Below are positions 1-5,515 of a stretch of DNA of 14,436 nt, piece by piece. Numbering within the stretch: the first letter of the stretch is position 1; each line of letters opens with the position of its first letter. The stretch spans positions 1 to 14,436 of the forward strand of contig QIJI01000134.1 of NCBI GenBank assembly GCA_003231795.1, given 5' to 3'. A model generated the notes under the pieces. The model ran no database searches, was not told the DNA's origin, and was given only the letters and a program-made list of their open reading frames with translations. This stretch comes from Gammaproteobacteria bacterium. Its GTDB lineage: Bacteria > Pseudomonadota > Gammaproteobacteria > GCA-001735895. The translations under genes and the position numbers were made by a program.

Positions 1-2
1 AT

Positions 3-86
3 ACCGACCGTGGGCTGGCAGAAACCAGTCTTGGCAGGGGTGGCGCGGTTACCTGGGTTGCCCCGCTGCGAAAAATTGCGAGCTGA
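3..86 (+). CDS. C-terminal tail of an unrecognised upstream gene (partial)
   Basis: A reading frame open from the left edge ends at TGA 84-86 and encodes about 27 residues (TDRGLAETSLGRGGAVTWVA, then PLRKIAS). The stop lies only 2 bases before the ATG of the next gene, the usual arrangement of an operon with translational coupling. The frame of the next gene is also open through this stretch, so an upstream start for that gene cannot be formally excluded, but its translation there (tryptophan-, glycine- and cysteine-rich) looks unlike coding sequence. I do not recognise the family from so short a tail. Confidence 0.4.
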   Translation, partial: TDRGLAETSLGRGGAVTWVAPLRKIAS

Positions 87-88
87 CA

Positions 89-1141
89 ATGACGATGCAA
101 CCTATTATTCATTCTTCTGCCTGGCGCTCCTGCGAACGTGACAAAAGCAGTTTCTGTATTCAACTGTCCAGTCGCCAACTGGAAGCCATGGACAAGGCAT
201 TGCAGGCGGTGAGAAAGAAAACTTCGGATGCGGAAGCGATTACTCGCACTGATTTCGATTTGACCGATATTCGGCAGGACATCGAGACCTGGCGGGCCCA
301 GGTCATGGAAAACGAAGGCCTGGTCATCCTCTGCGGATTCCCGGTGAATGAATACAGCAAGCAGGACCTGGGCATGATTCACTTTGGATTGGGCGCCCAT
401 TTCGGTGAAGCCATGTCCCAAAGTGTCATGGGTGAACGGCTCGGTCATGTGGTCAATGTCGGTGGCAAGGATCCAAAAGAACGCGCTTATCGCAATAGTA
501 CCGAACTCGATATGCATACCGACGCCTGTGACGTGGTGGCGATGATGTGCCTGCAAAAAGCGTCCGCTGGAGGTTACAGCGGATACGTTAGCGCGATCAG
601 TATTTATAACGAAATTTTGCGTCGACAACCTGATCTGATGCCGGTTTTAATTGAAGGTTTTCATTATCACCGGTTCGGCGAGGAAGCTCCGGGGCAGGCA
701 CCCGTAACCGAGGAGAAAATCCCGGTTTTCAGTTTTCAGGAAGGCTATCTCAGTGTCAATTACCTGCGTTCGTACATCGAAATGGCAGCGGAAGAATTAC
801 AAATCGCGTTGACACCGAAACAACAGCATGCACTGGACCTGGTCGATGAAATAGCGCTGCACGATGATTTTGCCTTGAAATTCGTTACCAACCCGGGTGA
901 GGCGGTGTTTTTCAATAACATGACCGTGTTGCACAATCGCACTGCATTTGAAGATTCACAGATCGAATCTGAAAAACGCCATTTTTTGCGGCTTTGGCTG
1001 GTTGCGCATCAACCACGCCCAATTTGCGACAGTTTGAGAATCCACGCGGGTCGGGGAATTGAAAAACAGGAAGGCAGGTCGACTTATTTTTGCGGGGAGT
1101 TCGAGCATAGCCGCTTCGATGATGATGAAGGGCGCATGTAG
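89..1141 (+). CDS. TauD/TfdA-like Fe(II)/2-oxoglutarate-dependent dioxygenase
   Basis: A 350-residue cytoplasmic protein of the TauD/TfdA fold. These enzymes couple decarboxylation of 2-oxoglutarate to oxidation, usually hydroxylation, of a small substrate. The metal triad is visible: H143 and D145 in the MHTDACD motif, and distal H282 in NNMTVLHNR. R301 in HFLRLWL is the likely 2-oxoglutarate carboxylate ligand. The segment GEAVFFNNMTVLHNR is typical of the family. About 50 residues of N-terminal sequence precede the core. ATG 89 is chosen because it follows the upstream stop by 2 bases; ATG 95 is a close alternative, and no strong ribosome binding site is seen, consistent with translational coupling. 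It converges on the PilZ gene with a 38-base gap and no obvious hairpin. The substrate is unknown; taurine is not implied by family membership. Confidence 0.85.
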   Translation: MTMQPIIHSSAWRSCERDKSSFCIQLSSRQLEAMDKALQAVRKKTSDAEAITRTDFDLTDIRQDIETWRAQVMENEGLVILCGFPVNEYSKQDLGMIHFGLGAHFGEAMSQSVMGERLGHVVNVGGKDPKERAYRNSTELDMHTDACDVVAMMCLQKASAGGYSGYVSAISIYNEILRRQPDLMPVLIEGFHYHRFGEEAPGQAPVTEEKIPVFSFQEGYLSVNYLRSYIEMAAEELQIALTPKQQHALDLVDEIALHDDFALKFVTNPGEAVFFNNMTVLHNRTAFEDSQIESEKRHFLRLWLVAHQPRPICDSLRIHAGRGIEKQEGRSTYFCGEFEHSRFDDDEGRM

Positions 1142-1179
1142 TTTGCTCCCCTAGCCCGTATTTCTCACCAGCCTGCTAA

Positions 1180-1620
1180 TCAGTTCAGGGCCGAGAAGTC
1201 TCCGGCATACTGGCTGATCCACTCGCTCGCCGCCTGCTCGCTACTGAGTTTGCAACCGTCGCGTTGCTCTTTTTCCTTGCGATAGTTTTCAATCTGGCAG
1301 ATCTGATCGACCATTTTCAGGCGTTCTACTTCGTCGGGGTCGTCAAACTCGAGCCCGACTTCGTATCCGCGATCTATTTTGGTACACCAGACCACTTTGC
1401 CATTTAAAGTCTTGTCCTGTTTCAGCGCCGGAAATTTAACCTGAATTTGATCACTGATATCGAGCCGGTCATCGGCGATAAAGCACATGCCGCCGAGGCT
1501 GACATTGGTGATTTCATCTTGTTCGGTACGAAAGCGGTCGTTATAGTCGAGCGTTACCTCGACCGGAATACCGGTGACATGGCGGATGTGGCGTCGTATA
1601 GCAGTAGTATCTTCTTGCAC
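1180..1620 (-). CDS. PilZ-domain c-di-GMP-binding protein
   Basis: With a GTG start at 1618-1620 this gives 146 residues. The PilZ domain fills residues about 8-105: the RxxxR motif is R9 and R13 in RRHIR, and the (D/N)xSxxG motif is N39-S41-G44 in NVSLGG, so both c-di-GMP-binding motifs are intact. The second half of the barrel (GKVVWCTKIDRGYEVGLEF) is also present. The C-terminal 45 residues are charged and probably helical. The open frame continues 91 codons upstream to 1893, but that part lies antiparallel-free in another frame of the response regulator gene and reads like a shadow, so GTG just after the regulator's stop (40-base gap) is preferred. No good Shine-Dalgarno is visible, so the start is uncertain. 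It is probably co-transcribed with the regulator and acts as a c-di-GMP effector in motility or surface behaviour. Confidence 0.8.
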   Translation of the reverse strand: MQEDTTAIRRHIRHVTGIPVEVTLDYNDRFRTEQDEITNVSLGGMCFIADDRLDISDQIQVKFPALKQDKTLNGKVVWCTKIDRGYEVGLEFDDPDEVERLKMVDQICQIENYRKEKEQRDGCKLSSEQAASEWISQYAGDFSALN

Positions 1621-1660
1621 GGCTGTATTGTCTCGGAGTAATGAGTGTGAAATTTTCGGG

Positions 1661-2578
1661 CTAGTTAACTTTTCCAGCCGGGCGTTTATTAACCGTAGCA
1701 ACGACTTCGTTTCCTTCGCCGATATATTCGAGGTCGTCGAAACTGGATAATCGCGCCACGGCGATGCCACGACCATGCGGGTCAAATGCGCGATCAGGGT
1801 CGAAATCCATGTAAGGCGTCCAGTCAAAACCGACGCCCTGATCACGAATCCGGATTTGAATCTTGTCAACCGTGACATTAAATTCCAGTTCAATGTAAGC
1901 GCCGATGTTATCGCTCGAGTGTAGGCGCTTTTCGACTTCGATCTGCCACATACCCCGACGCATCAAGTCACTTTTTGCCTGATAACCAATTTTAAGGTTA
2001 CCGTGCTCAAGCGCGTTGATTAACAGTTCAGAAATTCCGGTTACCACGCGATGGGGCTCGGGGCACAGGTGTGCAACCTGCGACGCCACCAGACTGCATT
2101 CTCGCAAATTATGAATTTTGAAGCGGCCAAAAGACATGAGGTCGAAAATCCGTCGTCCTTCGCGCAGGGAATCAACCAGGTTTTTTTCGTGTTGACGGCT
2201 ATTGAGCGCACTGCGAACGATGGTTTTAAGCAGGTCACCGTCGTAAGGTTTGGTGAGGTAGTAATAGGCACCTGCCTTGAGCCCGTCGACAACATCCTGG
2301 TTGTCGGATTTCGCGGTTTGCATAATTACCGGGATCTGTTCCATCAGATCGGTTTCTTTTATATTGTTGAGAACCTGCATGCCGTCCATAACCGGCATCA
2401 TGCGATCTAGAATGATGACATCGAATTCAGTCGGGTTTGACTGCAGGATACTCCAGGCATCTTCACCATTGTTGGCTTTGACCAGCCGGTAATCGTCCTG
2501 CTCCAGATGAGCACAGATGATATCGAGATTAATGGGCTCGTCGTCGACAATCAGAATGTTAGGTTTTAGATTATCCAT
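1661..2578 (-). CDS. Response regulator with RsbW-like HATPase output domain
   Basis: A 305-residue cytoplasmic protein. Residues about 6-125 form a CheY-like receiver: acidic pair D12/D13, phospho-acceptor D58 in DVIILDRMMP, T88 and K110. A linker of about 50 residues follows. Residues about 170-300 form a GHKL ATPase module: N-box E184-N188 in SELLINALEHG, G1 box D246-Q-G-V-G250, and G2 box HGRGI at 268-272. There is no DHp/H-box dimerisation helix, so this is not a histidine kinase. The compact ATPase with N, G1 and G2 boxes resembles RsbW/SpoIIAB-type serine kinases, giving a phosphorylation-controlled anti-sigma or anti-anti-sigma kinase as the best guess. No cognate histidine kinase, STAS protein or phosphatase gene is in the window. 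A PilZ gene lies 40 bases downstream, suggesting a joint signalling unit. ATG 2576-2578 gives a complete receiver domain. Confidence 0.87.
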   Translation of the reverse strand: MDNLKPNILIVDDEPINLDIICAHLEQDDYRLVKANNGEDAWSILQSNPTEFDVIILDRMMPVMDGMQVLNNIKETDLMEQIPVIMQTAKSDNQDVVDGLKAGAYYYLTKPYDGDLLKTIVRSALNSRQHEKNLVDSLREGRRIFDLMSFGRFKIHNLRECSLVASQVAHLCPEPHRVVTGISELLINALEHGNLKIGYQAKSDLMRRGMWQIEVEKRLHSSDNIGAYIELEFNVTVDKIQIRIRDQGVGFDWTPYMDFDPDRAFDPHGRGIAVARLSSFDDLEYIGEGNEVVATVNKRPAGKVN

Positions 2579-2742
2579 CTTGTTCTAAATTTGATATCCC
2601 TTCAGATACTGCGAGGACTTGTTAAAGTGCTCTCTGGTGATACTCAGATCCGGGTTAAATTCTGTCGGTTGTTATCTTAAAAATATCCGCAAAGTATAGC
2701 CCAGGATTTGGCAAAGACCTTCGAAATTCAGCCCAAACGAGG
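2579..2742 (-). promoter_or_regulatory. Upstream region of the response regulator gene
   Basis: A 164-base gap between the PhyH-like gene and the response regulator. On the minus strand a TATACT hexamer (plus-strand 2693-2698) could be a -10 element, but no convincing -35 lies at the right distance. No strong terminator hairpin is seen after the PhyH gene. Whether the regulator has its own promoter or is read through from the PhyH operon cannot be settled by eye. Confidence 0.25.
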
Positions 2743-3552
2743 TTACGACAGGCTAAAAACCAGCGGAAACTCTTCGCTAACCATCGGATCGCCGGGTTTG
2801 AGTTTCTGTTCCAGGCCAGGGAAAGGCGGGGACATTTCTCCGGCGCGCTGTGCAAATACGGTGTCGTCTCCAAGCCAGCGAGTTGAAAAACCCCGGCGTC
2901 GATGGGTTGCCGAAAGATTGGACGGAGCACTGTGTACGGTGAGGAAGGTGAAAGCGATCGCATCACCGGGTTCGAGCGACCAGTGCCGGATATCATAGTC
3001 GTCACGGTGCTGGTCAATATCGGGCATCGATTCGAGGGCCGCATCGTCGTGGTCGTAGTCGATACCACTGAATTTTCGCGGCAAAAAACGACGGCCCCAA
3101 CGATGCGAGCCAGCGACAAATTCGGGACAGGTTTCGATGCCGACCGGATCGAGTGGAATCCACAGACTGCAGGTCTGTTCGCCATCGACGCAGTAATAGG
3201 GTTGGTCGTGATGCCAGGGGGTAATTTTATCGGTGCCGGGTTCCTTCACCAGCACATGCTCGTGAAATATCCGGGTGCCTGATGATTGCATTAAATCGGC
3301 GGCAATTTCTGCTGCCGGTGAATCGAACATGAAGTCGCGATACTCGTCGATGCGATTCCAGTTGCAATAGTCACCGAAGAAACGACCGGACTGATGATCA
3401 TCCACGTACTCACGAGCCCAGGGTCCGGGATCGCTCATATTGGTTTCAACACCCTGGCGCAGAGTTTCGATCCATTCTGAAAATACGCCTTGCAGAAGCA
3501 TCACACCATCCTGCTGAAACTGCTGGACCTGACTTTCGCTCAAAATCGGCAT
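2743..3552 (-). CDS. Phytanoyl-CoA dioxygenase (PhyH) family Fe(II)/2OG oxygenase
   Basis: A 269-residue cytoplasmic oxygenase. The N-terminal LSESQVQQFQQDGVMLLQGVF (residues 4-24) is the typical PhyH opening. The iron triad is H114 and D116 in TPWHHDQPYY plus H207 in FTFLTVHSAP; R219 or R225 in the RRRGFSTRWLGDD segment is the likely 2-oxoglutarate ligand. The stretch SLWIPLDPVGIETCPEFVAGSHRWG is the family's hallmark strand-turn region. Family members hydroxylate many substrates, including phytanoyl-CoA, ectoine, small alcohols and natural-product intermediates, so the substrate cannot be named. Its start lies 12 bases after the DUF1330 stop, so the two are almost certainly one operon. The ribosome binding site (GGGGAG) overlaps the end of the DUF1330 gene, about 16 bases before the ATG, and lies in a short inverted repeat, suggesting translational coupling. 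Confidence 0.88.
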   Translation of the reverse strand: MPILSESQVQQFQQDGVMLLQGVFSEWIETLRQGVETNMSDPGPWAREYVDDHQSGRFFGDYCNWNRIDEYRDFMFDSPAAEIAADLMQSSGTRIFHEHVLVKEPGTDKITPWHHDQPYYCVDGEQTCSLWIPLDPVGIETCPEFVAGSHRWGRRFLPRKFSGIDYDHDDAALESMPDIDQHRDDYDIRHWSLEPGDAIAFTFLTVHSAPSNLSATHRRRGFSTRWLGDDTVFAQRAGEMSPPFPGLEQKLKPGDPMVSEEFPLVFSLS

Positions 3553-3558
3553 AGTTAA

Positions 3559-3572
3559 GGAGTACTAACTCC
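3559..3572 (-). promoter_or_regulatory. Inverted repeat over the ribosome binding site of the PhyH-like gene
   Basis: On the minus strand GGAGT-TAGT-ACTCC forms a 5-bp stem with a 4-base loop that covers the GGAG and the TAG stop of the upstream DUF1330 gene. A competing stem AGTTA/TAACT overlaps it. A ribosome finishing the upstream gene would open the structure. The stem is short, so this is a tentative call. Confidence 0.3.
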
Positions 3573-3849
3573 CCTCGATGATACACAGGTCGCGATTAGC
3601 CGCATCGCGAGCATAACTCAGGGCTTCCTGGTAGGCCTCCGAGTGATAACAGGCTTGTGCATCCTCGACACTGGGGAAGCGCACCACGACGTTACGCTCG
3701 CGTTCGTTGCCTTCGAGCCATATTGTTCGCGTAGCGCGGGCCAGAAACTCCCCTCCATGCGCTTCGATGGCACCGGTTGCACGACTGGCGTACTCAGCAT
3801 AAGCGTCCGGGTCGGTGACTTCTACATGGGCGATCCAATAAGCGGCCAT
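3565..3849 (-). CDS. DUF1330 family small protein
   Basis: A 94-residue protein matching the DUF1330 dimeric alpha/beta-barrel (ferredoxin-like) fold: it opens with YWIAHVEVTDPDAYAEY, has the central GGEFLARAT strand, and ends with the VVRFPSVEDAQACYHSEAYQ segment that is characteristic of the family (small aliphatic-F-P-S, then A-x-x-x-Y-x-S-x-x-Y). The biochemical function of the family is not established. GAGGAAAAGCA precedes the ATG at good spacing, supporting the start. It is the first gene of a minus-strand operon with the PhyH oxygenase, so it may assist, or process a product of, that oxygenase; this is inference from position only. Confidence 0.87.
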   Translation of the reverse strand: MAAYWIAHVEVTDPDAYAEYASRATGAIEAHGGEFLARATRTIWLEGNERERNVVVRFPSVEDAQACYHSEAYQEALSYARDAANRDLCIIEGS

Positions 3850-3938
3850 TGCTTTTCCTCGGTGGAAGGGGATGAGAGGATCGTAATAGTAGCATTCATG
3901 GGGCAGACAGACCCTCTGTGTTGTTGTGCTCCTTTGAA

Positions 3939-3951
3939 TTAGCTAAGCTAA
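3939..3951. promoter_or_regulatory. Palindrome in the divergent intergenic region (possible operator)
   Basis: TTAGCTAAGCTAA is a perfect 6-bp inverted repeat around one central base. It sits in the 209-base gap between the divergent DUF1330 and DNA glycosylase genes, about 90 bases before the former start and 107 before the latter. It could bind a dimeric regulator; no regulator gene is adjacent. Confidence 0.35.
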
Positions 3952-3976
3952 CCGCTTCCTGACCGGCTGCATTCTG

Positions 3977-3991
3977 ATCAATATCATTGAT
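3977..3991. promoter_or_regulatory. Second palindrome in the divergent intergenic region (possible operator)
   Basis: ATCAATATCATTGAT is a perfect 6-bp inverted repeat (ATCAAT/ATTGAT) with a 3-base spacer, 25 bases to the right of the first palindrome. The half-site differs from that of the first palindrome, so these would be sites for different proteins. The surrounding AT-rich stretch (to about 4014) is where a promoter for the glycosylase gene would be expected. Confidence 0.35.
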
Positions 3992-4058
3992 AAGCATAAA
4001 GTTTAGAACGAAACTGCTTTGTAACGACGAAAAAAGATGAACAGGCCATAGGCAAATC

Positions 4059-4670
4059 GTGAACCAGGGAAAAATTAATCGGCATTTACGCGCGCTCGCT
4101 AAAGTAGATAACGATTTGCGGCAAGGGCTTGCGCTGCTCGGTTACCCGAAACCGAGAATTCGTGTTGAAGGCTTCGAAACTTTTCTCAGCACCATTGTCG
4201 GACAACAGATTTCAACCGCAGCGGCGGCCGCAATTATGATCCGGGTTCGTAACCTGTTGCCAGATATGGAGGCGGCTTCGGTATTGAAGTTACCGCAGGG
4301 CGCACTACGCCAGGCCGGATTATCGGGGCGCAAGGTTGAATACGTCGAAGGTCTGGCGCGAGCCATGGTCGAACAGCGTTTTGACCCGACGTCGTTATCC
4401 CGGATGGATGATCGATCTGCAATCGACGCAATTACTGCATTGAAGGGTTTTGGGCCGTGGAGTGCCGAGATATATCTGATGTTTTCGCTGCAACGCAGCG
4501 ATATTTTCCCGGCGGGGGATCTGGCTTTGCGAATTGCTCTGCAAAAACTGAAACGGCTCAAGCAGCCGCTCAATGAGAAACAGGCCACTGAGCTGGTTCA
4601 GCCCTGGTCGCCTTATCGTAGTGCTGGCAGTCTGTTTTTATGGCATTACTATCGTGGCGCACCGACCTGA
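4059..4670 (+). CDS. AlkA-like DNA-3-methyladenine glycosylase (HhH-GPD family)
   Basis: A 203-residue base-excision repair enzyme that removes alkylated bases from DNA. The HhH-GPD core is complete: FETFLSTIVGQQIS (about 39-52) is the typical first helix, the helix-hairpin-helix is LKGFGPWSAEIYLMF (128-142), and the catalytic aspartate is D154 in IFPAGDLALRIAL. It is shorter than E. coli AlkA (282 residues) because it lacks the N-terminal TBP-like domain; such short versions are common. The start is GTG 4059; an in-frame stop at 4038-4040 and the absence of an ATG before the core support it, though only a weak ribosome binding site is seen. A HalD/BesD-like oxygenase follows 56 bases later with its own likely promoter. 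A substrate outside alkylated purines cannot be excluded. Confidence 0.88.
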   Translation: MNQGKINRHLRALAKVDNDLRQGLALLGYPKPRIRVEGFETFLSTIVGQQISTAAAAAIMIRVRNLLPDMEAASVLKLPQGALRQAGLSGRKVEYVEGLARAMVEQRFDPTSLSRMDDRSAIDAITALKGFGPWSAEIYLMFSLQRSDIFPAGDLALRIALQKLKRLKQPLNEKQATELVQPWSPYRSAGSLFLWHYYRGAPT

Positions 4671-4690
4671 TATTGTGTACAAAACACCAC

Positions 4691-4719
4691 TTGTCCGGGC
4701 AATTATGCGGGCATATAGT
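4691..4719 (+). promoter_or_regulatory. Predicted sigma70 promoter giving a leaderless transcript
   Basis: TTGTCC (4691-4696), a 17-base spacer, and TATAGT (4714-4719) match the sigma70 consensus at 4/6 and 5/6 positions. Transcription would start about 6-9 bases downstream, at 4725-4728, which coincides with the ATG at 4727. No Shine-Dalgarno precedes that ATG, consistent with a leaderless mRNA. Confidence 0.45.
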
Positions 4720-4726
4720 ATCGCCT

Positions 4727-5515
4727 ATGAAGCATTTAATTGACCTCGAAAAATACCCGCTTGACGACCTCGACAGTGACCGTGGCAAAGCGTTGATTGA
4801 GGACTGTATTGCCTGCCTGGAATGTGATGGCATGTTCACTTTAAGCGGTTTCATGCAACGCGATATTATCGACCAGATGTTACCGTCACTGTACCCGATG
4901 TTCGAACGGGAATCCTTTACCCATGCGCGCGAGCACAATATTTATTTCGATGATGATGTTAAGGCACTGGAGTCAAATCATCCGGCGATGGCGCGAGTTA
5001 AAACAGTAAATCACACCTTGTGTGGTGACCAACTCCCCGGTCCTGTTGCACAAATATATCGCTGGCCTGCATTGACCGTTTTTTTGGCGCGGGTGATGAA
5101 TAAAGCGGAACTGTTCCCGATGGGCGATCCACTTGCCTGTGCCAATGTTATGGGGTATTACGCTGGTGAGGGCTTGAACTGGCATTTCGATCGCTCGGAA
5201 TTCACCACCACTTTACTGTTGCAGGCTCCAAGCAAAGGCGGTCAGTTTCAATACCGCCAGGGACTGCGCAGCGAGGATGATCCGAACTACGAGGGAGTTG
5301 CAAAACTGTTGCGCGGACAGGACCCGGATGTATCGAAGCTGGATCTGGGTGCTGGCGATCTGAATGTTTTCAAAGGCAAGAATACTGCTCACCGGGTAAC
5401 GCCGTCGGCAGGTGACCTGATGCGCATCATTAGTGTGTTCTCGTACTATGAAACCCCCGGACGCATGTTTTCCGACGCAGAGAATCTGGGTTTTTATGGT
5501 AGAACTGCTAGTTAG
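4727..5515 (+). CDS. HalD/BesD-like Fe(II)/2OG oxygenase, likely hydroxylase
   Basis: A 262-residue protein resembling the HalD/BesD group of 2-oxoglutarate oxygenases, which includes halogenases of free amino acids. Recognisable segments are ANVMGYYAGEGLNWHFDRSE (140-158), TTLLLQAPSKGGQFQYR, and NVFKGKNTAHRVTPSAGDLM. The iron triad is H153, D155 and H222, with R233 as likely 2-oxoglutarate ligand. Halogenases of this group replace the aspartate by glycine to make room for chloride; here Asp is kept, so hydroxylation or another oxidation is expected. The H-to-H spacing of 69 residues is close to that remembered for BesD. The frame is open back to an ATG at 4640, inside the glycosylase gene, but M at 4727 starts a sensible N-terminus (MKHLIDLEKYP) and has a promoter just before it. 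The last 8 bases overlap the MATE gene tail to tail. A free amino acid substrate is a guess from the family. Confidence 0.8.
   Translation: MKHLIDLEKYPLDDLDSDRGKALIEDCIACLECDGMFTLSGFMQRDIIDQMLPSLYPMFERESFTHAREHNIYFDDDVKALESNHPAMARVKTVNHTLCGDQLPGPVAQIYRWPALTVFLARVMNKAELFPMGDPLACANVMGYYAGEGLNWHFDRSEFTTTLLLQAPSKGGQFQYRQGLRSEDDPNYEGVAKLLRGQDPDVSKLDLGAGDLNVFKGKNTAHRVTPSAGDLMRIISVFSYYETPGRMFSDAENLGFYGRTAS

Noticed and set aside
2655..3282. Long open frames overlapping the PhyH gene on both strands (2655-3185 minus, 2902-3282 plus)
   Set aside because: They lie in other frames of a gene with complete PhyH motifs, have arginine- and serine-rich compositions without domains, and lack ribosome binding sites.
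4142..4588. A 148-codon open frame antisense to the DNA glycosylase
   Set aside because: The glycosylase frame has its catalytic Asp and helix-hairpin-helix; the antisense translation shows no motif.
4727..5515. Calling the BesD-like protein a halogenase
   Set aside because: The Asp of the HxD motif is present, which blocks the chloride site used by known 2OG halogenases.
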